From Wuchereria bancrofti (taxonomy: Eukaryota; Nematoda; Chromadorea; Rhabditida; Onchocercidae), in assembly GCA_005281725.1 (NCBI GenBank), contig SSBO01000008.1:1860001-1924000 (forward strand): a stretch of 64,000 nucleotides of DNA, read 5' to 3'. Under the pieces are notes generated by a model, which was given only the letters and a program-made list of their open reading frames with translations, was not told the origin of the DNA and made no database searches. Below are positions 1-13,281 of the stretch, one piece after another. The translations under genes were made by a program, and so were the position numbers. Position 1 is the first letter of the stretch. Each line of letters opens with the position of its first letter.

Positions 1-788
1 CTCAAATTATCGTTATCAGTGCAACACTTTCATTCAAATTGCTTAAAAAGTGGCTTTTTTTAATAGCCATTTGTTTAAAAATTTTCTCACCTTTTCAAAA
101 GTAAGAAAAAAAAGAAACTTTTAATTAAATAGAAATTTTAAATTTCACACAAATTTTGCTATTATTTACTAAATTATCATAAAAACAAGTCTACAACTAT
201 CACATAATTTCATGTTCATAATTCTTCATTTATAAGGAACCTGTTAAAAGTCTTTTGCAGCAAATATAGCAATGATTTGTTATTTCATTTTAAAGCTAGT
301 CAACACAACTTCATTCATACCAAATGCTAGTTTTTCAAATGTTTGTAAATTTAAAACTGATTAGAGAACATTGGGAGCATGTATGTTATCAATGATGAAA
401 ACGATTCATTTTAGGGTGGTATTTTCCACTTTAAATCATTTAGTTGATAAATATAAAATGAGCAAAAATGTATTATTTGTAATGCGGAGAGCAGTTCGAG
501 ATTCAATCAAACAAAATTTTTATAATTGTTTCTTTTGCATTTATTCATTATTAATCTTATTATTCGTCAAATAACTTTTTCGAGATTTCATTCTTGCAAA
601 TTAATTAATACACTTTCTTAATTGTTAGCTTAATCTAAGTAAAATTATTACTTATATATCTTATCAAAAGTATAGAATTTATTATCAATTCTTGTATAGA
701 TTTAGACAATCATTGTAAATTTTTATCATTTTTTTCTTCAGAATTACTGAAATTTATTTTTTCTTTCATCTATTTCAGAATATAAAGC
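1..788. other. AT-rich upstream DNA, no gene seen
   Basis: No exon chain or conserved protein was recognised. The 67-codon open frame at 371-574 has low-complexity, non-conserved composition and no family resemblance. The last few hundred bases probably hold the promoter and 5' UTR of the collagen gene; a TTTCAG sequence at about 773-778 lies only ten bases before its ATG and would be a good trans-splice acceptor. Confidence 0.5.
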
Positions 789-1981
789 ATGAAGACAGCG
801 TTTGCTGTGACAACAAGCGCTAGTGCTTGTTGTATTATATTATCGCTAATTGCTGTTGCACTGATCTTTCATGATATCAGTGAACTCAACACTAATGTAA
901 TGATGGAAATGGAAGAATTCAAAGTAATTAATTTTTCAATAACATTTACAAAATGAAGCAAAAATATTTCATATATTGCGGTATTTTAATACAATATTGG
1001 TTTTGAGTAAAATGTAAGTTTTTAGATGACAGCAGAGGACACATGGCGTGAAATCACATACGTGAATGTAAATTCACACGACGATATCAAGAAGTCACCC
1101 TTCCCGTTTATTTCTATATTCCGAGCTAAAAGACAACATGATCAATGCAGTAAGTTTTACTTTAGTTTATTGAAATCACTTTAAGTTTAAGAAATTCTTC
1201 AGCCTTTGATGGAGCTTTTTCAGATTGCGGGCCATCACCTGCGTATTGTGAAGAAGGACCAATGGGACCACGTGGTAGACCTGGTGAGAAAGGTGCAGAT
1301 GGATTGCCGGGAGAAGACGGTTTGCCGGGACTACCAGGAATTGCTTTGCCAGCAGTTCATAAAATTCCAAGCGCTTGTACCGAATGTCCACCTGGCAGAC
1401 CGGGACCACCCGGGCCAGACGGTCACACAGGGTTGCCTGGACCGAAAGGTCCTCGCGGTGAACCAGGAAGAAGTGGCAAACCTGGTCAAAGAGGTTCACC
1501 CGGTCCAAGAGGTGATCCTGGCCAGACCGGCCCTGATGGTCCAAGAGGAAATCCGGGTCGCGATGGCAAAGATGCCAGAACTGGAGTTGGACTACCAGGC
1601 GGGAAAGGACCAACCGGACAACGCGGACCAGAGGGTCCCCCAGGCCACGACGGCAACGAAGGAGATCCCGGGTCACCGGGTGAACCAGGACCAGATGGTA
1701 GACCTGGTGGCAGAGGACGTGATGGTAGAGACGGGAAACCAGGCCCAGTAAGTTCCACACTCCTTCATACTTTTTCAGGTTTTTTCATGATTTTCATTTT
1801 CATGCTCAATGTCATACTTTTTCAAATTCTCTCCCAGCTTTAATGTATTTTTAAAGCTGTTCAGATTTAAGTTTCAGAATTTCCCACTTCTTTTCAGCCT
1901 GGTGCTCCTGGATTATCCGGGAGAGATGGAGCCTATTGCCCGTGTCCACCTCGTCGTCGACAAAAGGCATCAGCTAAATAG
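789..1981 (+). CDS. Nematode cuticle collagen
   Basis: Structural collagen of the cuticle, secreted by the hypodermis. Four exons, 789-923, 1026-1149, 1224-1747 and 1898-1981, encode 288 residues, the usual length for the family. The N-terminus has a hydrophobic segment (about residues 9-28) typical of cuticle collagens. It is followed by a basic RAKRQ site (about 76-80) suited to subtilisin-like processing and a Cys cluster reading [10 protein letters not shown]. From about residue 98 to 265 the protein is Gly-X-Y, broken by a non-collagenous spacer with two cysteines (ACTEC) and by short interruptions such as DARTGVG. It ends in a CPC pair and a basic tail. The third exon could instead start at an AG 22 bases upstream, but the CNC arrangement and the TTTTTCAG acceptor favour 1224. 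An AATAAA lies at 2213-2218. It converges on gon-4. I cannot assign a specific col gene name. Confidence 0.95.
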
Positions 1982-2768
1982 GAGCCACAGAAAAGTGAAG
2001 AACCACAAACTGGTTATAAGCGGAAGAAAAAAATGCACAACAAATAGTGACCGCAATCATTCTCATCTTTTTTTTTTTAATAAAAATTTGTATTTGATCT
2101 TTTATTGGAAGAGAAAAGGAGAAAAATATCCCTTTTCTATTTATATAATCATATGTTATAACTTGCATCATCACAATTTCTAAACAGAAACAATATTTTG
2201 AATCATGCCGTCAATAAATACCAGCATCTTTCATCATGTTTTCAAATCAACCATCAAAGTGTTTCATTTTTGGAAAACAGACATAAATACAACAGCGCAA
2301 ATAAATGGAATTCCTAAAATATCCTAAATGTTAACACAAAGTTAATACGACCAAAGATTTCTTTGCAATGATATTAATCTAAAAATTTGTCAAAGTGAAT
2401 ATTTTTTGAAGTATCTAAACTACTTCCCGAAAAAAAAAAGACAACTGACTTCCTAAAAAACAACTGAATATAAATTTCAATTCTAAATGCTTTACAATAG
2501 TCACCGTAAAAGATACATATTCAGTGCAAAATTGAATACGTTTGCCAAGAATTCATCAGAAATCAGGGAGAACAGACAAAAAGAAATGAAAATGAGATCA
2601 ACATAAGAATGTACAGGAAATTAAAACATTAAAATCTTCAAATATTTTGTTTATCAACCACATTTGAAATTATATTTGATCTGCAAGTTATCTTAATAGC
2701 CACAATTTGCTGAATCATATTGAATGATGGTAAAAAATAAATCAGACTGCAAACTTTATCATCTACAC
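1982..2768. other. Convergent 3' intergenic region
   Basis: Holds the 3' UTRs of the collagen and of gon-4, which face each other. No further coding signal was seen; the open frames here are AT-rich shadows. Confidence 0.6.
2213..2218 (+). promoter_or_regulatory. Poly(A) signal of the collagen gene
   Basis: AATAAA about 230 bases after the collagen stop codon, before the convergent gon-4 gene. Confidence 0.5.
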
Positions 2769-5033
2769 CTATTTGCTAGCAGTGTCTTCCATACGCTCCA
2801 GAATGCTAAGCAAAAATGCTAATCTTTGCTTCAATTCATCAGCAGGAATTTCGGGTAGTTCTAACTGAACTGATGTCAATGTAAGATCGAAATCAGACCC
2901 GTTTTCCTTATGAATATACAGGATTTTCCGGTCTTCTTCAATCGTCCATTTCCTCGTTGGATTCATCATAATTGGACAAGGTACATTGCAATGGACAAAT
3001 CCTTCACTAGGGTTGATTTTGCACAAAGGACCCATGTTTAAATCAGCTTTTACAACTTTAGATTCTGCAATATTTTCCAACGAAATATCAGCACCACTTC
3101 CAGAATTTCCATTAAAATTTCTACTAAAATCAGCAATATAATCAATCTTAACCAAACTGGTATCATCATTCTCGGTCAAAATACTTCCCTGTTTTATTAG
3201 AACTTCTTCGCATTTTTTTCGTCTTTTTTTCGTTTCAGTTATCTTTGTTGATTGAATGGGGCGTTTTCGAACGAAATGCAAAGTTGCAGCATTCTTCCTT
3301 GGAGAGATAATGCTCAAAACATCATTCGTTAGATTTGCAGTTGGTTGACTTATATCTGGTATCTCCCTCGGAATTGTTGCTTTCGGTAACTTCATAATCT
3401 CCACTTTATTTGGCATTTTGTATTTACGCTTCTTTACTTTCCTTACTAAAGGTCGACGGCGTGGAGGAATTGGTGGAGTAATTTTTGTTTGTTTCCATTC
3501 TGCTACGACCTCGTACAGCTTACCTCTGAAATATGCTAAATTAGAATGAAGTTTGAAAAAACAAAAATTTGTTTAGTAAAAACGCTACCTCGATTTTCTT
3601 GCATTTATTTTAACTTATAAAAAACGTTGTGCTTAGCGTGCGTTGAAATAAAAATCGAGGCACTGTGACATTACGTAAACAAAACGATAAAATGCATTTA
3701 TTCATTAGGAAAATTCACTTCCGCTCAGTAAAGAGATTGCGCAAGAACCCAACAAAGACCCCGGAACGATGTTTCTCCGTTTGAGCACCAATCGCTGTCG
3801 TAAGGTCGACATTTTCAAAAGGGGCGTCCATTTTCTTCCAACTGCATAAATCAACATATTCAAAATCCGCTTCGGAATAACTGAAATTTGTTTAAACATT
3901 ACCTATATATTTCAAAAAATCTTCGTTCTTTGAGATCCCAACCAGTGACTTTCATTTGGATAATTTAAAGATGTTCAGATATGTTGACGAACTATTGATG
4001 ATCAAAAATCCTGTTATTTCAAAGAAAAACCATTATGTAAGTAAAAATGCAGCAAGAGCAGCAAACTAAATACAATAATGACATTAAAATTACTTCGACT
4101 GACAAATACGAGTTGGAATATTTTGCGAAATGATTTCCCATAATGGACCCTTATTACCAATCAACTCAGATAAACGAGTTGTTAAGGCTTCAGAGGTACA
4201 ATTGAATCCTGAAAATCAATTCCTATTTGGCTCAAAAATACTTGAAATTCCTCCAAAAAAAGAAAAAAGAAACTAGGCAAATTTGAAATATACTAACAAA
4301 GCTGTTGTACTTTGAATTTATATGGTCGCATTTTCTTTGAAAAGAAAGAACTAACTTCTTTCATCTTCACCCCCATTCAAACAACTTGCAAATGAACAAA
4401 ATATTCCAAATGGAAAGCAGAAAGGATTATTAACAGTTATCAAGACAGGAGAAAACCTTCCTTACCGAGATCACGTACATTACGGAATATAGTGCGCGCG
4501 GACAATCTCGTATTTCCAAAAGACGTGAATGCCTGTAAAAAAAGATTTGGTGGGGTAGAAAAAAAGTTAACAAATGCAAACTCGTCTTTGACAGCAGAAA
4601 GTTGAAGACTTTTCGAGAACATTTAATTAACTGATGACCTCTAATTTTTCCTAACCTCCAAAAAAATTACAAAATAAACTTCAAATTTCACACTCTTTAA
4701 TAAAGATTATAGTAATGCAAGTTTCTTATAGCTATCCTTAGCACCAGTTCACATAATCTTATACCATCTTCACGCACACGTTTACAGTTACAGAAAAATT
4801 TTTTAATTTTAAGAAAAAACCTCAATATTGTATATCATCTCCAAGGCATTACTATACGCCTTGCGAGTTGGATTTTCAAGAACACTTGCTGGAAGTAAAT
4901 TTTGCGGAAAGAGAAAAGAGAGAAGGAAATATATCGGTTCATGTTCCTCCTCGAAAATATCGTGCATCCTTTCGAACATCTGAAATTCAATCATCTCCGA
5001 CAAATTACATTATATGAAATTTCATCGACTTAC

Positions 5034-5076
<43 letters not shown>

Positions 5077-8000
5077 AAGCTATTCACCTCCGGAGACATC
5101 GAACCTTCAGCGATTAGCTCACAAAGAGCTCTTACTTTGTCCTGATACATGAACATACGTTGTTGAAAATCATTAAAAATGACATGCGCCATACATTTTA
5201 TTTGAAGTGCACGATGTTCTGCATCAAGCATCCCATGCAGTCCATCTCTTGCACGATCTTTACGAGTGCGTACACGTTTCCGTCGCTTCTCTTCATCTAT
5301 AGGTCCATTTCCTTCACCACCACTACCATCGCCCTAAATTTATGTAAAAATTACAATGTCGAATTATAATAATTTAATCTTTTAGTGTTCTCATCTCTAA
5401 AATCCCATTATTACAATTGAAAGTTGTAAGATCATACTAAATAGCTTTATTTTCCAAAATTACTTTTAAATCAAATCAAAATAACTCAAGCAATAAAGTA
5501 CCTTCGCGAGATGCAAAACAAAGAATAATATCAGTCAATAAAATAACCAAATGAAGGCATACTTCTTGATCGCCCCGTAATGATGATTTACTACCATCCG
5601 CTTCATCAGTCGGTAGCTGTTGTTCATCTCTGACACTTTCATTACTCTGACTTCCGTCATTTGATACCGTCTGCTCATTTTGTCCCTTTTTTGTTCCACC
5701 ATCTTCTTCATTATCTTGTGCAAAAGAAGGATTACTGCAGTGAACAGATTCAAACACCTGAATAGGGTTAACAGTTGAATCGCATGGAATAGCTCGGGTT
5801 ATTGCATTATTCTTGGTATTCTCATTGTACTCTAAAATCCCATTATTAGGACTGCAAGCTGTAAGATCACACTGAACAGCTTTATTTTCCATGCCGAACA
5901 TCATTAGATTGTTGCAGTATAATGAATTTGTTGGTGTCCATCTGAAACTTTACAATTAAATCTTCATTTGCAAAATAATATTTGTTAGAAAATTTAATTT
6001 TCAAGTTCATCCATATGAGACAAAAATAAAATAAGCATTATACCTTACTAAATCAGAATATTCAGTATCCCAATTTGGAGTATTCGGAACCCATTTTGCT
6101 GGAAAAGTGATACATAACTTTCAAATTAATAAAAAAAAAATTAACTGTAATGGATCAGGCAACATATCACAAATGATTTTATAAAAAAAAGCTCCGTCAC
6201 TCAATGCTGTCTGCCAAATCACATCAAACGGCAATATTACCATAAACCAAAATCTATTTACATCTATATTTTTTAATCATTATCAAGACTAGCATGTTCA
6301 TTACATGATCTGTATATTATTGAGGAACTTTCTGGTTTGTCCAAAGAAGTTTCTGCATCAGAACATGCTGAATGGAATGATTTTCGACTTATGCACCGAA
6401 TTTCTTGACAGTCTCTATGATCTTCATCTAAAATTGATCTCAGAAACAATTTTTTTTCCAATGCTTTTGAAATAATGAGAAACTGAAATCAAAAACTTCG
6501 AACAGAACCAATAATATATATTAATCTTTCAATTAAAAAAGTTTCAAAATACCTTCTGCAACGCCATAAACTTCTTTACTTTTCTCAATAACCACAGCAG
6601 AAGAACACGGTGAAGTATATCTCATCTCATTCTCGTGCTGTATATCAGCTTCCACGGAACATGAAGAGTCAGAATCAACAGTACTAAAATATGACGAAGC
6701 ATCATCATCACTGCTGCTATGTTTTATTCTTTTTGGCGATTGTTGTAAACAAATCGAATTCTTGAAATTTGGAGAAAGCGACGAATCTATCGCAACTTCT
6801 TCATCCGAGATACTTGATTCTCTGCTTCTATCAGTTTCATCAATTGTGTCAATCTCATACAGATCCGAATCAAAGCTTTCTTCGTATTCATTTATATCTA
6901 ATCTTTCAGTCGATGGCATCTTTTTGAATGGTGCAAGTCTTACTGGTCTGATCGTATTAAGGTTTCTCACAAGATCTGCTGATTCTGAAAAATGTAAATC
7001 AGAGGTGTTACCAGCTTCATAAATTATTGTATTCTTGAATTTCGAAAAAATGCATAACAAAAACTTTAATCGTACAGATGTAAGTTAGTCATGAAGTTAA
7101 TGAGTTTTAATAAAATATTTTACAACCAAAATAGATACTACTCGCAGACGATATGATTGTTGAATATTGTGAATAAATCCATTACCAGATGACATAGTCT
7201 TTGAATTACACGAAATCGATGGTGACGTTTTCCCACTTGATGTCGATGCAATTATCAAGGGACATGAGTTTGATGATGATCTGCTATGTTCAACTGATAT
7301 AACTGTTGAATGATTCGATGTTGATGACAATCTTCTATTTACACGAGACATAACTATCGACTGATTTGAGTTTGAGCGTAATGGGCTCGTTACTTTACAC
7401 ACTGGAGTGGATGCGAAAAGCAAAAGATTGCGAACAGGTGATGATGGAATACCATCTATTTCAGTATGATCTATAAGAAGTTCCATATTTATGTATAATG
7501 ATTAAGCTAACAATATGAAATATGTTTACGTATCCCACACTTCCGCTTCGTATAATAGTAAGAAATGGAAAATTTCGTACCATTGTCAACGGAAGTTGAC
7601 ACTGGTGCACTCATTTTAGCATTATTATAAGCATGTCCAGTTGAGTTGTTGTTAGTATCCGAAGCAACTGGCATGGACAATGCGTTTCTATTGAAGGTCC
7701 AATTATCTGCATCTACTGTATGACATTGAAGACTGTTCGGAAGAGGACTACGGTCTGAATATGGACGATCCTGCAAAGACGATCATAGCTGAACAGTTAT
7801 TTGGGGAAAAATTAACTAAAATAAATCTAGCAAAATTAATTTAAATAAATCAAATTTGCAACTGCCGATATCAAAGGATTCAGTAGAGCGAAAAGAAAAA
7901 TCTAGACAGATTACTAGCACAGAATATTCCAGAATACCACAAGATGTTTTACCAGTGATGGAGAATCATTTTCATTAGTAATCTTCATAAAAGTCAGACC

Positions 8001-11000
8001 ATCCAATGCAAGATTTCCACATTCTAAATCATAGTTTTGTCTATCGACGAGTGCCTGCAAAAGAAAAAAACTGAAGTGTTATTACTTCAATCCGAAAGCT
8101 AAAATAAACATATTGCTGAATGTAGCAAATTTTATAATTCGAAATTAAAATTTCCCATAAAGGAACCTTGAGCCATTTAGGCTGAAGATGTTGTGGCCAT
8201 AAGTAAGGGGGACCAGAAATCGCGGTCGACCTGTTTTCCAACGGAAAAATCATGTTTACCATACCCGTTTCAGCCTTCTGAAAATTTACTTTGCCAAAAC
8301 TTTATATAAAAACTCTCCCTTTAACACCACCTTAAAGAATCAGCAGTTTGCAGAAGAAGGATTCAGTAGAGCGAAAAGAAAAATCATGTTTACCATACCC
8401 GTTTCAGTCTTTAAAATCATTTTTTTAATCACAAAAAAAATGGATCCTTACCACGAAAAGCGTATGTATAGGTTGGTTACTGCAACGAAAATTTTTCAAA
8501 TGCAGCCGTATCTGCGACTGTGTTTTGTTTGCTAATAAATGCTCATTGATCAATGCATATCTTCGTTTTCCAGAAAATTGTTTTAAATGAGTGAACTGAT
8601 ACAAACCAAGAGCTAGAAGACACTCTTCCTCTCGGATAAAATATGGATAAAATGTAGGAAACATCTCCATACGAACCTAAATGTAATCTTTTCATTGAGA
8701 ACAAAAAGCATTTTTTTGTATAAATAGCCTTTTATTTAAAAGAATAAGGAAGTCATACCTGTGGTAGTAATTCAGGAAATAACAATGCTCTACTTCGAGA
8801 AAGAACGAACATCGTTTTTGGTAACGGAAGTTGCACTAAAAATTCAAGATTATTCAAGAATTCAAGAACAAATCACCTTTGTTCTTTCGCAAAATACTCA
8901 TATAGATTCCTCAAAAATCTACTTTCTATATCAAAACTTAACGTACATTTCCTAGACTTCCGCCGATGGGTAATAAAATCACCGATAGCTTCACATTCTA
9001 TTGCATCGTGGCATGTAGCTATACAAGCTTCCAAATTTACAATATTAAACAGAGAATGTTCCGGACGCTTCAAACAATAATCGTTCAGTTCATTCTGCAA
9101 CACAATAATGGTATAGCAAGTTTTGTAGAGAATATGAAAATAATTTCATGTTATTCACTTCATAAACAGAAAAAATAAAGAAATTCATAAAAATTCACGA
9201 GATGAAAATTTTTATTAAACAGTGTTTCGAAACCTACTGTAAAAACCTGAAACTTACAATCATAACTTGGAAAGCATTATATGTTTCGATCATTGCTTTA
9301 CTGAAATAACAGCCAACTGCAAACTGAGTTAAAAGTTGTACATGCTAAAATTATAATAATCTTAGATGTGCACCAACAATAACTAAAAATTATCACTGAT
9401 AAATCAGCAAAAAAAGAAAAAAACATTCATTTAAATCTTTTTAACAAAAAAGAATAAAGATTTACAAATACTCTGAAACATAGCAAATGATGGAAACCAA
9501 TACTTACTTTTTCTAACTGAGCAATAAGCTGCTGAAGTTCATAAAACGAAAAGAAAGGAGGATTTTCAACACAGGCACATAAAAGAGATGAAGACGTTGT
9601 CGAAATTTTCTGAAAATCATCCAAAGTTGCATCCACAAGAACGGTGGCTGGTTCAGTATTTTCTGGTAAAGATTCCATAAGCACTGTTTTGGTCTTCCTC
9701 ATATTTGACTTATAATCATCCTGCCTAACCAACTGGTATGATTTATTTTCATCCTAAAAAAATTTTATTTCTAAAGCTTCAAAAATTCAATACACAGTGA
9801 AGAAAGATGTATTATAACTGAGCTTCATAATGTCTGAATTTTTGAAAATAAATTTAGCTATGCTCTGAAATTATCAACTAGTAATATTGATAAAAACATC
9901 ACGATGTGACAAGGGTCACATTCTGAATTCCATTTTGAAAGAATATTTTAAAATCACCTTCACGCAATCGATAGTTTGTTCCAAATGTTCAGGTGAAGGC
10001 AATAAACGAGCCTCCAACAAGTCTTGCAACAAGTTTTCAACTTCTCGCACTGCAGAAAAAAGAATTAGTCTTTCAGGCTGCTTAGTGATTAACTCTCCAT
10101 AACAGAATTTCGTATGTAGTAATATAACTGGCGAATAAAATGGAAAATATACTTACAAGGTATTTCTGTGGCGCGATCTTTCCGTATTTCATACTCTTCT
10201 GTTATGTCTTCCGCATCTGCATCCGAAAGAAAATTATATTCCGGATCTTCGGCCTCTGCAATATCTTATGAATAAAAGCATTATAGATACATACATTATG
10301 CTACCGATAGAGATGCAATGAAAAGTGCAACCATTCAAAACAACAAACAATAAACGAATACCATCAAGATCATATTTTGAGGGATCGTTCAGATTTGAAA
10401 TGAATTCCACATATTCCGGATCATCCACTGCACTGTACAATAAAACATCATCGCCAAAGCTTGGTATATCTTCTGGATAAACGTTACTTTCATGTTTTGA
10501 GCGTGTATGTAACGCGGGTGCTACATCATCATCATCATTACTAACTTCTACCTAAAACAGCGAAATGACTACAATCTTTTATAAATAAAAACTTTCTTTT
10601 ATATATATATATAATCATTATATGAAATGCAAAGAGATCAATAAAGTGCACCTGAAGCGCACTATTCAAAACATCAAACGAAATTTCTGTGGTATCTGCT
10701 TCATTTTCTACTTCTACTTCACTCGCCTCCTCATCCTGAAATACAAACCAAAATTGGAGATATTAAATTTTATAAACAAAATATAAACAAAATTAACCCC
10801 ATTTGTAAAGTCAATCAATTCATTTTACTATAATTTTCAATCAAAAAAGGCAAAACAGAACACTGGAATTCTGATCACAGAAAACGAACTTACAAAACAC
10901 ATAATAACACAAAGTACCTGCTCAGGGAGATAATCATCATCATCATCTTCATTGGAATCATAATTAACATCAAGGAAGGTTCGTGAAACACGAGACAATG

Positions 11001-11731
11001 TCACAACATCTCCTTCTTTCACACCAATGTTCTGCAAAAAATTCATCGATTTGAATACAGAAGTTTGAATGATGAAAAAAAATGTTGAACAAGACTTTTA
11101 AATAAAGTTTAACAAAAAATCAGTGCAAATTATAAAGACGAAAAAACACCAGTTTACTATTTATATATATATATATATATATGCCATTGTAAACACATTT
11201 TACTAGCTAGCTAACTGAATTGAAATACCGTTTCTTGTCCGGACAAATGTTTTGTTCGTGATCTTGTCAACTTAAGATCTGCAATCGCAGAGCTCTTATC
11301 TAATCCCATAATGACAGATATCACTTGTGGATTCTTTATCATATGCTGCAAACAAGCAGTATAATTTTGAAAAATGGTGAAATTTTTATTACTTCGAAAA
11401 TTCTGTGGTAACGGAATTCTGATTTTTTTATTCAGAAATAACTTAGGTCCCTTTCTAGAATTATCCTTCCTCTAATTTAATTCTTTATTAGTTCATTAGA
11501 AGTGATGTAAATCCTTCAAATACCAAAAATTGAAGAAAAAGAACCTACGTGCAATATCGACTTGACATTGATAGCTGTAAGATTAAGTGATTTAGCTTTC
11601 ATTTCCAACTTCTCATCCATATGTTTCCACATTTTGACAATTTCTTCTCTTTCCTCGATTTCTTTGATATTTCCCTTCTCATTATTATGCTTATTCAAAA
11701 CATTATCACCAATATTAACTTCTTTATCCAT
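2769..11731 (-). CDS. gon-4: GON-4 / GON4L-like nuclear regulator
   Basis: Nuclear transcriptional regulator; gon-4 is needed for gonad development in C. elegans and GON4L acts in corepressor complexes. I traced 26 in-phase exons giving 1607 residues: 11549-11731, 11229-11345, 10918-11031, 10652-10735, 10362-10551, 10157-10255, 9958-10049, 9508-9753, 9258-9323, 8947-9094, 8759-8835, 8452-8676, 8167-8277, 7953-8054, 7581-7770, 7186-7470, 6553-6984, 6305-6427, 6044-6098, 5563-5941, 5088-5333, 4821-4979, 4466-4532, 4094-4208, 3719-3880, 2769-3525. Family marks: LTAINVKSILH near the N-terminus, acidic runs, the EDPEYNFLSDADAEDI block (about residues 230-245), the EEECLLALGLYQF...KTQSQIRLHLKNF block (about 490-535), and a C-terminal SANT/Myb-like region beginning RKWTIEEDRK (about 1540-1600). 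The middle (about 620-1110) is Ser/Asp-rich and poorly conserved. Weak points are the GTTCCT donor of exon 13, the GTTTTT donor of exon 22 and the acceptor of exon 16. Confidence 0.85.
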
Positions 11732-13281
11732 TATCCTGAAACAATACTTACTCGGGATTTTCTACGATACACTAAAATACACTATAACATACGTTCCTCC
11801 CATTAATTTAACTTTCTTATCACACAGCTATTCGGAGAAATGCTATACAAGATTGATGAATCTTCCCAGACCTACTTTTCAATGACGTAAATAATGCTTT
11901 CAGAATATTCAACAGTTTGCAAAGCTTAATGCTACATTTGTTTAACACTGTAATCAAATCGACTCCTTACTTACGGACAAATCATTATCATAACATCAAA
12001 ATCTTCGTATCACCTTCTACCTTCAATATTATAAAAATAACATTACAGGAAATTTAGAGAATATCCTCATTCCTGCTTTTGCCTATAGCATAAATTTTGA
12101 TAAGCACTTCATATATTTTGTTGAAACATAACTTAAAATTAATTAAACATTAAGAAATTATTTTGTACACATTTATTAGAAGCAAATAAAAAACTAAAGC
12201 ATCTATAAATACTGAGAAATGTACAACATTTCAACAGCAATCTCTTTTGTGGCGAACAAAACGTCGAAAAAAAAAAAAAAAAAAACAAGCTGAATTGTAG
12301 CCGATTATGACGGGATGTGTGAAAATATGAAAAACAAATTACAACAAAATCTCCAGATCACAGTACATTAAAATTCATACAATTATTAACTAACAGAAGA
12401 GAAATAAAACCATACCGAAATAGTAATGTTGAAGAACGAAAAAAAAAAACACACACATGCACAAAAAATACAGAAATTCAACAAAGACGATAACAGAGCA
12501 AAAGTTGCCGCAATACGAAATCTAGGTGCAAAAGGCAAATACATTTAGAAACAAATTTTATAATAATAATAATAATAGACTTATACTGAGTTTTTAGAAT
12601 TAGCAGTATAACACAGAATTACAACACAATACAAAAACATGACAGTGAATCACCGTAAAAGTAACATACTCCGAAGACGTACAAGCCATAAAAGAATTTT
12701 GTAAAATTCTACTGTTATGAATTTTAATAAATTCGAAACTCACAAGATTCAAAGACATTTACAGTTACAAAGAAGTATCATATAAATTTTATAAAACAAT
12801 AAGAAACCAACTACAAAATATGGGAAACCTATTATTTAAAAATACCTTTAACAATATGCTCAACACAAATAAATATCGACTGCTTACTGCAATTTTGTGA
12901 CTTACAATAATCAATTCAATAAAAAATTTACGGAAATACAAAGATGGAGCACACGGAAAAGATAGGTAAAAAATAATGAACACATACTGAGAAGATGAGG
13001 AAGCAGAGCGAATGAAGGAAATGTTTGGAAGAAACAAGTAATCACTCTGGTCCATGTACTAGGAAATTTCACATTTTTAGCAAAAAAAGCTAACCCGAAT
13101 TTTTATAAAAGATCAGGAAAAGCTTCAGAATTTTTTTATTTGAAGCAACAGTTGTCAATTTTTAAGAGTGCTAGAAGATTTACATCAATGCCTAGGGTAA
13201 ATACGTATTTCAGAAAGCTAGTAATTGATACCCTGATAATCACTATTCCATTTATGGACAAATAAATAAGCGAAGAGATTT
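11732..13281. other. Intergenic region between gon-4 and axin
   Basis: Contains the 5' flank of gon-4 and the 3' UTR of axin, both on the minus strand. A TTTATT at about 13134 (AATAAA on the minus strand) may be the axin poly(A) signal. There are A-rich runs near 12270 and 12440 and a small ATA repeat near 12562. The 88-codon minus-strand open frame at 12789-13055 resembles no family I know, and I do not call it. Confidence 0.5.

Noticed and set aside
371..574. 67-codon plus-strand frame as a gene
   Set aside because: No family resemblance, no splice context and AT-driven composition.
1176..1760. Long minus-strand and out-of-frame plus-strand open frames over the collagen
   Set aside because: They are shadows of the Gly-X-Y repeat; composition follows from the collagen codons.
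3705..3899. A minus-strand frame that ends in a stop at 3709, suggesting gon-4 ends there
   Set aside because: A GTGAAT donor at 3718 and the acceptor at 3526 join exons 25 and 26 in phase, and the last exon carries the SANT-like end of GON4L.
8041..8166. Read-through continuation of gon-4 exon 13 past 8167
   Set aside because: Splicing from GTTCCT to the acceptor in front of ALVDRQNYDL restores the family-like order; the read-through adds Phe/Tyr-rich intron sequence. The donor remains weak.
12789..13055. 88-codon minus-strand frame as a gene
   Set aside because: Low-complexity hydrophobic translation in the axin 3' region, with no homologue recognised.
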